In this document: positions 45,372-57,441 of the stretch, piece after piece
How the letters are laid out: the number at the start of each line of letters is the position of its first letter
How positions within the stretch are numbered: position 1 is the stretch's first letter
Made by a program: the position numbers and the translations under genes
Notes under the pieces: generated by a model
Databases searched by the model: none
Seen by the model: only the letters and a program-made list of their open reading frames with translations
Told to the model about the DNA's origin: nothing
DNA from: Plantactinospora sp040120695
GTDB lineage: Bacteria > Actinomycetota > Actinomycetes > Mycobacteriales > Micromonosporaceae
NCBI RefSeq assembly: GCF_040120695.1
Contig: NZ_JBEEAC010000001.1
Span: 676,778 to 740,777 of the forward strand
Direction of reading: 5' to 3'
Length of the DNA stretch: 64,000 nucleotides

Positions 45372-46322
45372 CCAGCACCGGGCCATGTGCCCGGCGGCGA
45401 CCGGGAACTCCGGCACGTCGGTGCGGCAGACCTCCATCGCGGCCGGGCAGCGGTCCCGGAACAGGCAGCCGCCGGTGTCGGTGGTCGGCTGCTGCCCGCC
45501 GCGCAGCGCCCGCAACCCGCCCGGGGCGGCGGTGCGCGGCCGGCCGGGATCCGGGGCCGCCGACGCCAGCAGTTGGGTGTACGGGTGTGCGGGTCGCAGG
45601 ATCACCTCGTCGCTGGGACCGGACTCGACGATCTGACCCCGGTACAACACCATGATCGACGAGGCGAAGTAGCGGGCGGTGGCGAGGTCGTGGGTGACGT
45701 ACAGGACGGCGAGTTCCTCTTCCCGTTTGAGCCGGTCGATCAGGTTGAGGATCTCCAGCCGGATCGACACGTCGAGCATCGACACCGGCTCGTCGGCGAG
45801 GAGGATCCGGGGGCGGGGCGCCAGGGCGCGGGCGATCGCGATCCGCTGCCGCTGCCCGCCGGACAGCTCATGCGGCAGCCGGCCGGCGACCTGGTCGGCC
45901 GGGGTGAGGTTGACCCGGGCCAGCAGGTCGTGTACGGCCGCCCGCACGTCGGGGGCGGTCCGGGCGACCCGGTGCAGGCGCAGCGGCCGCCGCAGGTGGT
46001 ATTCGACGGTGTGTGCCGGGTTCAGCGACCCGAACGGGTCCTGGAAGACCATCTGCACGTCCCGGCGGTAGCGGCGGACCGCCCGGCGGTCGGCGGCCAC
46101 CGGGATGCCGTCGAGCCGGATCTCGCCGCCGGTCGGCCGGGTCAGCCGGACCAGCATCCGGGCGATCGTCGACTTGCCGCTGCCGCTCTCGCCGACCAGC
46201 GCCACCGTCTGGCCGGAACGTAGTTCGAAGGAGACGTCGTCGACCGCCCGCAGGGTGCGGCGGTGCCGCCCGTCCCGCAGCGGGAAGTGTTTGCTCAGGT
46301 GACTGACCGTCAGGGTGGTCAC
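45357..46322 (-). CDS. Oligopeptide ABC transporter ATPase (OppF/DppF type)
   Basis: 321-residue nucleotide-binding subunit: Walker A LVGESGSGKSTIARML, Q-loop MVFQDPFGSLNP, signature HELSGGQRQRIAIARAL, Walker B ILLADEPVSMLD and the C-terminal oligopeptide-type cysteine cluster (GCLFRDRCPAAMEVC), typical of Opp/Dpp ATPases that may bind an iron-sulfur cluster. GTG 46322 overlaps the stop of the other ATPase gene (GTGA). Its 3' end overlaps the carbonic anhydrase gene tail to tail by 15 bp. Confidence 0.92.
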   Translation of the reverse strand: MTTLTVSHLSKHFPLRDGRHRRTLRAVDDVSFELRSGQTVALVGESGSGKSTIARMLVRLTRPTGGEIRLDGIPVAADRRAVRRYRRDVQMVFQDPFGSLNPAHTVEYHLRRPLRLHRVARTAPDVRAAVHDLLARVNLTPADQVAGRLPHELSGGQRQRIAIARALAPRPRILLADEPVSMLDVSIRLEILNLIDRLKREEELAVLYVTHDLATARYFASSIMVLYRGQIVESGPSDEVILRPAHPYTQLLASAAPDPGRPRTAAPGGLRALRGGQQPTTDTGGCLFRDRCPAAMEVCRTDVPEFPVAAGHMARCWLRKP

Positions 46323-47581
46323 CGGTCGCCACCTCCGGTCGGCGGCTGCGGCGCCGCGTCGTCGCCGACCCGGGCCGGGTCGCTGCCGGCCGGCCGCGGG
46401 TCGCCGTCGGCCGGCGCACCGGCGTCGCCGGCCGGGGGCGGGGCGGTGCCGCGTGGGGCCGGGACGCCGGGTTGCGCCGCCCCGATGCGGTGCCCCGCGG
46501 GCGGCGGTGCCGGGTCGTTCGGGCCGAACCGGCCGGCCCGCAGCGCGGCCGGTGGACCGTCCGGGCGCAGTGCCGGGTCGTAGTGCAGGCAGGCGGCCCG
46601 GGTGCTGCCGGCGGCCCGCAGCGGCGGGTCGGCGCGGTGGCAGGCGTCGAAGACGTACGGGCAGCGGGCCGCGAACGCGCAGCCGGTCAGCGGCCGGGAC
46701 AGGTCCGGTGGGCTGCCGGGAATACCGTGCAGTACGGTCCGTTCGCCGCGCAGGCTCGGGAAGGAGCGCAGCAGCCCGACCGTGTACGGGTGGGCCGGCG
46801 CGGCGTGCAGCTCGGCGGCGGGGCCGTACTCGACGATCCGGCCGCCGTACATGACGGCGAGCCGGTCGCTGATCTCCAGCAGCAGGGACAGGTCGTGGGT
46901 GATGAAGACGACCGCGAAGCCGAACCGGGCCCGGAGCCGGTCGATCTCGGTCAGGATGTCGCGCTGCACCACCACGTCCAGCGCGGTGGTCGGCTCGTCC
47001 ATCACCACCACGTCGGGGCGCAGCGCCATCGCCATGGCGATCAGCACCCGCTGGCGCATCCCGCCGGAGAGTTCGTGCGGGTACGCCGAGAGCCGTTCCG
47101 GGCCGATTCCGACCAGGTCGAGCAGTTCCCGGCAGCGCTGCGCCCGTTCGGCTCGGCGCAGGTCGGGGCGGTGCGCGGTGAAGACGTCGGCGAGTTGCCG
47201 GCGGACCGACAGCACCGGGTTGAGGGCGTTCATCGCTCCCTGGAAGACCATCGCGACCCGGTTCCACCGGAACCGGCGCAGCGCCTCGCCGTGCAGTGTC
47301 GACAGGTCGAGCGACGGGCCGTCGGCGGGGTGGAAGACGACGTCGCCGGAGGTGACCCGGCCGGGGGGCTTGAGCAGCCGGGTGATCGCGTAGGCGAGGG
47401 TGGACTTGCCGCAGCCGCTCTCGCCGGCGATGCCGAGCACCTCGCCCCGGGCCAGGTCGAAGCTGACGTCGCGGACCGCGTGGACCGGGTCGGCGCCGTC
47501 GTAGACGACGCTCAGGTCGCGGACCGACAGCACCACGTCGGTGTCGGTGCTCGCCGGTGGGGGTGTGGTGTCGAGGGTCAT
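46319..47581 (-). CDS. Oligopeptide ABC transporter ATPase (OppD/DppD type)
   Basis: 420 residues. The ATPase core carries GIAGESGCGKSTLAYAITR (Walker A), VAMVFQGAMNALNP (Q-loop), ELSGGMRQRVLIAMAMA and VVVMDEPTTALDV, followed by the Opp-type cysteine segment GCAFAARCPYVFDACHRADP. A ~70-residue Pro/Gly/Ala-rich C-terminal tail is extra compared with the usual ~330-residue length and probably disordered. ATG 47581 overlaps the stop of the permease gene (ATGA). Confidence 0.92.
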   Translation of the reverse strand: MTLDTTPPPASTDTDVVLSVRDLSVVYDGADPVHAVRDVSFDLARGEVLGIAGESGCGKSTLAYAITRLLKPPGRVTSGDVVFHPADGPSLDLSTLHGEALRRFRWNRVAMVFQGAMNALNPVLSVRRQLADVFTAHRPDLRRAERAQRCRELLDLVGIGPERLSAYPHELSGGMRQRVLIAMAMALRPDVVVMDEPTTALDVVVQRDILTEIDRLRARFGFAVVFITHDLSLLLEISDRLAVMYGGRIVEYGPAAELHAAPAHPYTVGLLRSFPSLRGERTVLHGIPGSPPDLSRPLTGCAFAARCPYVFDACHRADPPLRAAGSTRAACLHYDPALRPDGPPAALRAGRFGPNDPAPPPAGHRIGAAQPGVPAPRGTAPPPAGDAGAPADGDPRPAGSDPARVGDDAAPQPPTGGGDR

Positions 47582-48501
47582 GCCGGTCCGGTCCGTCGGG
47601 GGCGGCGGGGGACCCGCAGCCTCGGGTTGATCAGCTCGTCCAGACTGAAGTTGATCAGTGCGAGTCCGGCGCCGACCAGCGCGATGCAGAGCCCGGGTGG
47701 TACGAACCACCACCAGGCACCCTGGGACAGCGCCTGGGAGTTCTGCGCGAAGTACAGCATCGTGCCCCACGAGCCGGAGCCGCCGAGGCCGAGGAAGGCC
47801 AGCGCGGCCTCGGTGAGGATGCCGCCGATGACCGCGAAGACGAACTGGGCGGCGATCAGCGGCAGCAGGTTCGGCAGGATCTCGAAGGTGACGATCCGCC
47901 AGCCGGGTTCGCCGCTGACCCGGGCGGCGTCGACGTAGTCGCGGGAGCGCAGCGACAGGGTCTGGGCCCGCAGTACCCGGGCGGAACCGGCCCACGCGGT
48001 GATCGAGACGATCAGGGCGATCGCCAGCGCGCCCCGGGTCTGCACGTAGTCGGTGATCAGGACCACCAGCGGCAGGCCGGGCAGTACCAGGAAGACGTTG
48101 CTGACCAGGGAGAGGCTCTCGTCGGCGGGTCCGCCGGCGTAGCCGCCGAGGACGCCGACCAGCACCGAGGCGACGGTGGCGAGCACCCCGACGACCAGGC
48201 CGACCAGCATCGAGCCGCGGGTCGCGGCGACGAGCTGCCGGAACACGTCCTGGCCGGTGGTGGTGGTGCCGAGCAGATGGTCGGCGGAGGGGCCGAGCAG
48301 CCGGTCGTCGCTGACCAGGTTCGGGTCGCCGACCAGCGGCGGGCCGAGCACGGCGACCAGGGCGAAGAACCCGACGACGGCCAGCCCGGCGACGAGTTTG
48401 CGGGAGCGCAGCAGGCCCCGCCAGCGAGGCCGGCGGGTCGGCACCACCACCCCGGGTACGACCTCGCCGGTGACGTCGCGCGGAATCTCGATGGTCGCCA
48501 T
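47578..48501 (-). CDS. Oligopeptide ABC transporter permease (OppC/DppC type)
   Basis: 307 residues with about six membrane helices. N-terminal OppC-type helix KLVAGLAVVGFFALVAVLG, then GPSADHLLGTTTTGQDVFRQ (the DppC signature HxLGTDxxGRD region) and the EAA loop YVDAARVSGEPGWRIVTFEILPN interrupted as usual before ILTEAALAFLGLG. ATG 48501 shares one base with the stop of the other permease (TGATG). Confidence 0.93.
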   Translation of the reverse strand: MATIEIPRDVTGEVVPGVVVPTRRPRWRGLLRSRKLVAGLAVVGFFALVAVLGPPLVGDPNLVSDDRLLGPSADHLLGTTTTGQDVFRQLVAATRGSMLVGLVVGVLATVASVLVGVLGGYAGGPADESLSLVSNVFLVLPGLPLVVLITDYVQTRGALAIALIVSITAWAGSARVLRAQTLSLRSRDYVDAARVSGEPGWRIVTFEILPNLLPLIAAQFVFAVIGGILTEAALAFLGLGGSGSWGTMLYFAQNSQALSQGAWWWFVPPGLCIALVGAGLALINFSLDELINPRLRVPRRPRRTGPA

Positions 48502-49484
48502 CAGCCGGCCTGCCGGGTACGGGGGTCGATCACCGCGTAGAGCAGGTCGACGACGAAGTTGGCGCCGAGCACGGCCAGCGAGATGACCAGGAAGATGCCC
48601 TGCAGCAGCGGGTAGTCGGCGTTGGCGACCGCGGCGACCAGGCTCATCCCGACGCCCGGATAGGAGAAGACGATCTCGGTGGCGATGGAGCCGCTGACCA
48701 CGAAGCCGAGGGTGATGGCGAATCCGGCGACGCTGGGCAGTACGGCGTTGCGTGCCGCGTACTGGATCATGATGCGGCGTGGCCGTAGCCCCTTGGCCTC
48801 GGCGGTCAGTACGTAGTCCTCGGCCATCGTGGAGACCATCATGTTGCGCATCCCGAGCAGCCAGCCGGCGACCGAGGCGAGCACGATCGAGGCCGCCGGA
48901 AGGATTCCGTGGTAGATCGCGCTGCGTATGAACGGCCAGTTGAACCCGATGGTGGTCTCGTAGCTGTAGCCGCTGTTGAGCGGGAACCAGCCGAGCACCC
49001 CGCCGAGCAGGTAGAGCAGCACCAGGGCGAGCCAGAAGTACGGGATGGCGGCCAGGAAGGTGGTGGTCGGCACCAGCGCGTCCAGCCAGGTGCCGCGGCG
49101 CCAGCCGGCGAGGGTGCCCAGGGTGATCCCGAGCAGCACGCTGAGTACGGTGGCGATGCCGACCATCACCACCGTCCACGGCAGGCTCTGGCTGAGCACC
49201 TTCGACACCGGAGTCGGATAGTAGGCGACGGAGAGCCCGAACTCGCCGCGCAGCAGGTTGCCGAGATAGCCGAGGTACTGCTGCCACAGCGGGTCGTCGG
49301 AGACCCCGAACTGGAGTTCGAGGGCGCGGCGGGCCTCCGGCGCCATCGGCGTCATGTTCTGGGTCTTGGCCAGTACGGCGTCGACCGGGTTGCCCTTGAT
49401 CAGCCGGGGGATGAGGAAGTTTCCGGTGACCGCCGCCCAGACCGCGACCAGGTAGAACAGCGCCTTGCGCCGCAGGTAGCGCAT
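48501..49484 (-). CDS. Oligopeptide ABC transporter permease (OppB/DppB type)
   Basis: 327 residues. The N-terminus MRYLRRKALFYLVAVWAAVT and the NPVDAVLAK region match OppB; EAA loop EDYVLTAEAKGLRPRRIM and the final helix LVISLAVLGANFVVDLLYAV followed by DPRTR are diagnostic. Six helices predicted. It lies 8 bp after the binding-protein gene. Confidence 0.93.
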   Translation of the reverse strand: MRYLRRKALFYLVAVWAAVTGNFLIPRLIKGNPVDAVLAKTQNMTPMAPEARRALELQFGVSDDPLWQQYLGYLGNLLRGEFGLSVAYYPTPVSKVLSQSLPWTVVMVGIATVLSVLLGITLGTLAGWRRGTWLDALVPTTTFLAAIPYFWLALVLLYLLGGVLGWFPLNSGYSYETTIGFNWPFIRSAIYHGILPAASIVLASVAGWLLGMRNMMVSTMAEDYVLTAEAKGLRPRRIMIQYAARNAVLPSVAGFAITLGFVVSGSIATEIVFSYPGVGMSLVAAVANADYPLLQGIFLVISLAVLGANFVVDLLYAVIDPRTRQAG

Positions 49485-49492
49485 CGGGTCGC

Positions 49493-51166
49493 TCAGCCGG
49501 CCGGGGTGAGGTTCTTGGCCACGATCCCCATGTCCGGCCCGTTGTACGGGGTGGTCAGCGCGTAGTGGTTCTCCTCGGTCGGGAAGTTGCCGAGGTTCTC
49601 GGTGCGGTACTCGATCAGCGAGGCGGATTGCTGGATCGGGATGTAGGGCAGCTCCTCGACGATCACGTCCTGGATCTTGAACAGTTGTTCCCTGATCGCG
49701 TTCCGCTGCTGCGGCGGGGTGGTTTCCATCGCCAGCAGTGCCGCGTCGACGGCGGCGTTGCGGAAGCGGCCGTAGTTGGAGCCGGCCTGCTGGCCCAGGG
49801 GTGCGGTCCGCTTGCTGGAGAACGCCCGGCTGTACCAGGAGTACGCGGTGCCCTCGCTGTACAGGTTGGTGATGATCATGTCGAAGTCGCCGGTCTGCTG
49901 GTCGGTGGAGAAGGCGGTGAAGGAGACCTCCTGGGTCTTCAGTTCGATTCCGACCGACTTCAGCGACTGGGTCATGATCTGGAGCGCGGAGATGTAGTCG
50001 TTGTAGCCCTGCACCACCTTGACGGTGAAGGAGAGCCGCCGGCCGGCCTTGGCGTAGATCCCGTCGGCGCCCTTGGCCCAGCCGTCCTGACGCAGGGTCT
50101 GCTCGGCTCGGCCCGGGTCGAACTCCAGCTTGCGGTCCCGGTACTCCGGCTTGATGTAGTCGTCCCAGAGCGGTCGGGGCAGCTGCGCCGGGCTGGCCTG
50201 CTTGCCGTATCCGGAGAAGGCCAGCCGGATGATCTGCTCACGGTCCAGGGCGAGGCTGATCGCCCTGCGCACCGCGGCGCTGTCGAACGGCGCCCGGTCG
50301 AGGTTCGGGATCAGGTTGGTCAGATAGAGCTGGGACTCGTTGATGTACTTGTTGTGCTCGGGATCCTTGCTGACGTACTGCTTGTCGATGTCGGCGATGA
50401 ACGAGCCGGCCCAGTCGAGCTGGCCGGCGGCGAGCGCCGCGATCGCGCTGTCCGCGCTGGCGAACTGGTGGAACCTCATCCCCTTGATCTTCGGCTTGCC
50501 CGCCTCCCAGTAGTTCGGGTTGCGCTCGAAGACGTAGTTCTGCTGGCTGAACGAGGCCAGCGTGAACGCGCCGGTACCGACCGGTTTCTCGTTGGTGAAG
50601 GCGGACGGGTCGGCGATGGCCGACCAGATGTGTTCGGGCACGATCCAGGTCCGGCCGGCGATCAGGTTCAGCCGGGTGTAGACGCCCTGGCTGAAGGTGA
50701 CCGAGACGTGCGTGGGGTCGGCGGCGACCGCCTCGACGATCGGCAGGCCGTTCTGGTTCACCTTCGGGTTGTCCCGGATCAGGTTGAAGGTGAACGCCAC
50801 GTCCTCGGCCGAGAACGGCTTCCCGTCACTCCACCTCACCCCCTCCCGGATGGTGAAGTTCAGCCGCCGGCCGTCGTCGGCGAACTCGTAGGCGGTGGCG
50901 AGCTGCGGCTGCACGTCGTCGGCCCGGGCGGCGTTGAAGTAGAGCAGCGTCTCGTAGAGCACGCTCATCGTGCCGGCGACGCTGTTCTGGGAGAACGGGT
51001 TGAAGTTCGGCACGAACCCGGCGTTCGCCCCCGAGAAGACGTTGATGATCTTTCCCTCGGCGCCGGTGGACCGGTCGCCGTCGTCGCCGCAGCCGGCGGT
51101 CACACCGACGGCCAGCGTCGCCGTGACCAGCGTCGCGAGCAGCCGGCGGGCGAGGGTGGGGCGCAT
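49493..51166 (-). CDS. Oligopeptide ABC transporter substrate-binding lipoprotein
   Basis: 557 residues with a lipoprotein signal (LARRLLATLVTATLAVGVTAGC, lipobox TAGC) and an SBP_bac_5 domain: LNFTIREGVRWSDGKPFSAED, then VGTGAFTL, FERNPNYWEAGKP and RRAISLALDREQI. It would capture a peptide, nickel-chelate, sugar or other solute and deliver it to the two permeases. The ligand is not predictable. ATG 51166 follows GGGAGG and puts the signal peptide at the N-terminus; starts further upstream give an unlikely leader. Confidence 0.92.
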   Translation of the reverse strand: MRPTLARRLLATLVTATLAVGVTAGCGDDGDRSTGAEGKIINVFSGANAGFVPNFNPFSQNSVAGTMSVLYETLLYFNAARADDVQPQLATAYEFADDGRRLNFTIREGVRWSDGKPFSAEDVAFTFNLIRDNPKVNQNGLPIVEAVAADPTHVSVTFSQGVYTRLNLIAGRTWIVPEHIWSAIADPSAFTNEKPVGTGAFTLASFSQQNYVFERNPNYWEAGKPKIKGMRFHQFASADSAIAALAAGQLDWAGSFIADIDKQYVSKDPEHNKYINESQLYLTNLIPNLDRAPFDSAAVRRAISLALDREQIIRLAFSGYGKQASPAQLPRPLWDDYIKPEYRDRKLEFDPGRAEQTLRQDGWAKGADGIYAKAGRRLSFTVKVVQGYNDYISALQIMTQSLKSVGIELKTQEVSFTAFSTDQQTGDFDMIITNLYSEGTAYSWYSRAFSSKRTAPLGQQAGSNYGRFRNAAVDAALLAMETTPPQQRNAIREQLFKIQDVIVEELPYIPIQQSASLIEYRTENLGNFPTEENHYALTTPYNGPDMGIVAKNLTPAG

Positions 51167-51241
51167 CTTGCCTCCCGGGTCGGGGGATGTCGGACGGGTT
51201 GGCACCGGGTGTCCGGGTCGGGTGAGATCGATGACAACACC

Positions 51242-51259
51242 GAACCGGTTCAGAGTCAA
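51242..51259 (-). promoter_or_regulatory. -35 box and palindrome upstream of the ABC importer operon
   Basis: On the - strand TTGACT (51259-51254) is followed 2 bp on by the perfect 10-bp palindrome GAACCGGTTC (51251-51242), located where a spacer-binding repressor would act. The -10 box is not clear (TGTCAT is the nearest candidate). Confidence 0.45.
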
Positions 51260-51483
51260 TAGACAACGAACGATGGGCGGTTGACCCACCGTGGCGGGCT
51301 GAGAGCGGCAGTCGATCAGGCAGCCGGCGCGGGGCGGTCGCGGCTGCGGGCGCTTAACCGGTTCCGCCGCTGCCGCCGGTCGAGCGCCTCTCCGGCCGGC
51401 CGGGGAGACTCATGGCGATCAACGAGGTGTGGTCGAAACCCGGCGGAAACCCGGGCACTGGTACCGTTGCCAACGCCGACAAC

Positions 51484-51622
51484 ACTCGCGAGCGAGAGAT
51501 CGTCCGGGCCGCCCGGGCGGCGCCGAAGGGGCAAATCCTCCCCGGAACCTCTCAGGCAAAAGGAGCCCGCGGGCAGGCGACTGTGGAGCGCCCGCAACGG
51601 TGCGGAGCGTGACAGAGGGGGA
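51484..51622 (+). promoter_or_regulatory. Glycine riboswitch (single aptamer) upstream of gcvP
   Basis: The leader carries the glycine aptamer signature: GCGAGAGA near 51492, CGCCGAAGGGGCAA (51521-51534), CCTCTCAGGCAAAAGGA (51548-51564), and a closing GACAGAGG (51611-51618). Only one aptamer is seen, with no second copy before gcvP. TACCGT (51462-51467) is the probable -10 box. GGGGGA (51617-51622) at the aptamer edge can pair with TCCCCC (51652-51657) immediately before the gcvP ATG, a possible translational switch. Glycine binding is expected to turn gcvP on. Confidence 0.9.
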
Positions 51623-51657
51623 GGTTGCAGCGTCGACCTCGCCCGGGAGTGTCCCCC

Positions 51658-54516
<2,859 letters not shown>

Positions 54517-54525
54517 CAAACGACC

Positions 54526-54556
54526 GACCGGCCGGCACACCATGCGCCGGCCGGTC
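54526..54556. terminator. Bidirectional terminator after gcvP
   Basis: Perfect 11-bp stem GACCGGCCGGC / GCCGGCCGGTC with a 9-nt loop, 10 bp after the gcvP stop and 16 bp from the stop of the opposing DUF5999 gene. Confidence 0.85.
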
Positions 54557-54571
54557 ACATTGAGTGATGAA

Positions 54572-54772
54572 TCAGCCGACCAGGGCGTGCCGGGCCGGAC
54601 CGCGGTGCGGCGCTATGGTGCTGCCGTCGGGCAGCAGCTCGCCGGTGTCCTCGAAGAGGATGACGCCATTGCAGAGCAGGCTCCACCCCTGCTCACGAAA
54701 GCAGGCGAGGACGCGGGCCGCCTCCCGGTCGGTCGCTTCGGCGGAGGGGCAGGTCGGTTCGTGCTGGCACAT
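54572..54772 (-). CDS. DUF5999 family small protein, 66 residues
   Basis: Short cysteine-containing protein of the DUF5999 type: MCQHEPTCPSAEATDREAAR, then EQGWSLLCNGVILFEDTGEL and APHRGP near the end. These are compact proteins widespread in Streptomyces and relatives, often with an H/C pattern at the N-terminus; role unknown. ATG 54772 preceded by GGAG. It diverges from pabB. Confidence 0.88.
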   Translation of the reverse strand: MCQHEPTCPSAEATDREAARVLACFREQGWSLLCNGVILFEDTGELLPDGSTIAPHRGPARHALVG

Positions 54773-54894
54773 CGGGGTCTCCGGACTATGGGGCGGTGTG
54801 GCATGGTTCACATGACCAGTGACGGACGGTACCCCTTCACGCCCAGTAATGACGAGCGGGTATCCGTCTCTGACCGGAAGAATCCACTTTTCGG

Positions 54895-56100
54895 ATGAGG
54901 CAGATCGAGCCGTACGTCGTGGAAGCGCTCCCATTCGCGTCGCCGCCGGGAGCGCCCGCCGGCTGCGTACCCCGACTCGTCGAACACGACCGGCTGCAGT
55001 GCCGGGCCGACGGCCCGGACGACCCGGCCACGCTGCTGGAGGAGTTTCTCGCCGGCCACGGCCTGCCGGTACGCGACCTGACCCGCCCCGGCGTGCACCG
55101 CCCGACGGACACCGTCTGCGGCGCCGCCGTCTTCGTCTCCGCCGCCGCCGGCGCCCGGATGGTCGGCGCGGCCCCCGGCCCGGCCAGCCCGGCACCGGCC
55201 GTCCCCGACCTCGTCGCGGTGGTCTACCGGCACGGCACCGCCCCGGCGACCGGCCACCCCCGGCACCGCACCGACGGCTGGGAACTCGGCCCCTGGACTG
55301 AGAGCTGGACGCCACGTCGGCACGCCGACGCGGTCCGGCGGGCCCGGGACGCCATCGCCGCCGGCGACATCTACCAGGTCAACGTCGTCGGCCACGGCTG
55401 CGCCCGGTACACCGGGGACCCGCTGCCGGCGCTGCGCCGACTGGCCCGGCTACCCGGCGCCCGGTACGGCGGCGTGCTCACCGGCGCCGGCTGGGCGATC
55501 GGCTGCGCCTCCCCGGAGACTCTGGTCGAGGTCGCCGACGGCCGCGTCTACACCAGGCCGATCAAGGGCACCCGACCGGCGACCGGTCCCGGCCGGCGGG
55601 AGCTGCTGGAGTCCGCCAAGGAACGCGCCGAACACGTGATGATCGTCGACCTGGAACGCAACGACCTGGCCCGGATCGCCCGTACCGGCACCGTCCGGGT
55701 CGACCGGCTCTACACCATCCGGCGCTGGTCCGACCTGTGGCAGGCCGAGTCGACCGTCTCGGCCACCATCGCCGACGGACGAGGGCTGGCCGACCTGCTC
55801 CGCGCGGTGTGCCCCGGCGGGTCGGTCACCGGAGCACCCAAGCTCGCCGCGCTGGCCCAGATCGCCGTCCTGGAACCCGTCGGCCGGGGCGCCAGCATGG
55901 GCGGGCTCGGCTGGATCGGCCCGGACCGGATCGACCTGGGGCTGACCATCCGGACCGCCGCGGTCGACGCCGACCGGGTGCACGTCTGGGCCGGCGGCGG
56001 CATCACCTGGGGCAGCGACCCGGCGGCGGAGGTCGCCGAGGCGGCCGCCAAGTCCGGCCCGGTCCGGGCCATCCTCGCCGACCCGCACCGGAGCCGCTGA
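54895..56100 (+). CDS. pabB: Chorismate-utilising enzyme, aminodeoxychorismate synthase component I-like
   Basis: 401 residues. The chorismate-binding domain has AIAAGDIYQVNV, the PIKGTRPA motif (its Lys is typical of PabB rather than anthranilate synthase PIAGT), ERAEHVMIVDLERNDLARI, and CPGGSVTGAPKLAAL. It would convert chorismate and ammonia to aminodeoxychorismate on the folate pathway. No pabA or pabC gene is beside it. The first ~140 residues are shorter and more divergent than in TrpE. No clear ribosome binding site precedes ATG 54895. Confidence 0.88.
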   Translation: MRQIEPYVVEALPFASPPGAPAGCVPRLVEHDRLQCRADGPDDPATLLEEFLAGHGLPVRDLTRPGVHRPTDTVCGAAVFVSAAAGARMVGAAPGPASPAPAVPDLVAVVYRHGTAPATGHPRHRTDGWELGPWTESWTPRRHADAVRRARDAIAAGDIYQVNVVGHGCARYTGDPLPALRRLARLPGARYGGVLTGAGWAIGCASPETLVEVADGRVYTRPIKGTRPATGPGRRELLESAKERAEHVMIVDLERNDLARIARTGTVRVDRLYTIRRWSDLWQAESTVSATIADGRGLADLLRAVCPGGSVTGAPKLAALAQIAVLEPVGRGASMGGLGWIGPDRIDLGLTIRTAAVDADRVHVWAGGGITWGSDPAAEVAEAAAKSGPVRAILADPHRSR

Positions 56101-56193
56101 CGTCGCCGACCCGCGGCAGCTCCGGTGCGTGCGACTGACCGTCACCGGCCCGCAGCGGTTCCACCGCGGCGGCGACCCCGGTCGCGCAGCCGG

Positions 56194-57429
56194 TCAGCGG
56201 GTGCGGTCGAGCAGCACCCCGGCCAGTCCGACGGCGGTGACACCGGCGGCGACGACGGTGAGCAGACCGACGCGCAGGCTGGTGAGGTCGGCGACGAACC
56301 CGACCAGCGGTGGCGAGACCAGGAACCCGACCCGCAGCAGCCAGCTGACGACGGTCAGACCGGTACCGGCGGGCAGCCCGGGCAGTTCGTCGGCGGTGTG
56401 CATGGCCGCCGGCACCAGGGTGGCGAAGCCCAACCCGGCGAGGCCGAACCCGGCCAGCGCGGTACCGACGGTGGGCACGGCGAGCGCCGCGCCCATGCCG
56501 ACGGCGGCGAGGACACCGCCGGCCCGGGCGACGGTGCGCTGGCCGAGGCGGTCCACCACCCGGTCCCCGGCGAGCCGGCCGATGGTCATCGCGCTCTGGA
56601 AGGCCACCACCGCCATCCCGGCGGTGGCCGCCCCGCTGTGCAGGTCGTCCCGGAGGAAGATCGCCCCCCACGAGGTGCCGGCGTCCTCGACGAGTGAGCC
56701 GCACGCGGCGAGCACACCGAGCACGGCCAGCGCCCGCGCCGCCGCACCCGGCAGGAAGCGCCGGGCGCGGCGCTCACCCGGTGGGCCGGCGGGATGACCT
56801 TCGGCGGCGGCGCTGGTGCGAGCCTCGGTCTCGCGTTCGGTGTCCTCCGGGCCGGGCAGCAGGAACCGGTAGGCGACGAGGGCGACGATGCTGAACAGTG
56901 CCGCGGAGATGCCCAGATGGACCGCCAGTGCAAGCCGCAGGCCGGCGGCGGCCGAACCCATCAGCGCGCCGATGACCGCGCCGATGCTCCACACCCCGTG
57001 CAGCGAGTTGAGGATCGACCGGCCGTAGCGGCGCTGCACCCGCAGGCCGTGCGCGTTCTGCGCGACGTCGACGACGGCGTCGAGCGCGCCAACGACGAAC
57101 AGCACGGCACCGAACACGATCCAGGTCGGCGCCACGGAAATCGCCAGAGCCGCGGCGGTGGTCGCGACGACACCGAACACGGCCACCCGCGCGGACCGGA
57201 AGCGGCGGATGGCAGCGCCGGCGAACAGCCCGGCCAGCAGCGCCCCGACCGGATAGCCGGCCAGGGCGACGCCGAGCACCGCGTTGCTCAGCCCCAGATC
57301 GGCCTTGATCTGCGGATAGCGGGGCACGACGTTGAAGAAGACGGCGCCGTTGCACAGGAACAGCGCGGCGACCGCGACGCGCGCCAGTCGTACCCGACGG
57401 GCCGGCACAGCGGCGGTTGCGGCGGACAA
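56194..57429 (-). CDS. MFS transporter
   Basis: 411 residues, 12 membrane helices in two halves with a ~45-residue charged loop (EDTERETEARTSAAAEG) between them. The motif after helix 2 is AAIRRFRSARVAVFG, and VDVAQNAHGLRVQRRYGRS is typical of the YbjJ/fucose-permease-like group. Substrate unknown. The only in-frame start is TTG 57429, supported by GGAGAG 6-7 nt upstream; the preceding in-frame stop is at 57444-57442. It follows the SWIM gene by 12 bp. Confidence 0.88.
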   Translation of the reverse strand: MSAATAAVPARRVRLARVAVAALFLCNGAVFFNVVPRYPQIKADLGLSNAVLGVALAGYPVGALLAGLFAGAAIRRFRSARVAVFGVVATTAAALAISVAPTWIVFGAVLFVVGALDAVVDVAQNAHGLRVQRRYGRSILNSLHGVWSIGAVIGALMGSAAAGLRLALAVHLGISAALFSIVALVAYRFLLPGPEDTERETEARTSAAAEGHPAGPPGERRARRFLPGAAARALAVLGVLAACGSLVEDAGTSWGAIFLRDDLHSGAATAGMAVVAFQSAMTIGRLAGDRVVDRLGQRTVARAGGVLAAVGMGAALAVPTVGTALAGFGLAGLGFATLVPAAMHTADELPGLPAGTGLTVVSWLLRVGFLVSPPLVGFVADLTSLRVGLLTVVAAGVTAVGLAGVLLDRTR

Positions 57430-57441
57430 GATGCTCTCCGG

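Noticed and set aside
51412..51612. 66-residue frame starting at ATG 51412
   Set aside because: It runs straight through the glycine riboswitch; sequence conservation there is RNA, not protein.
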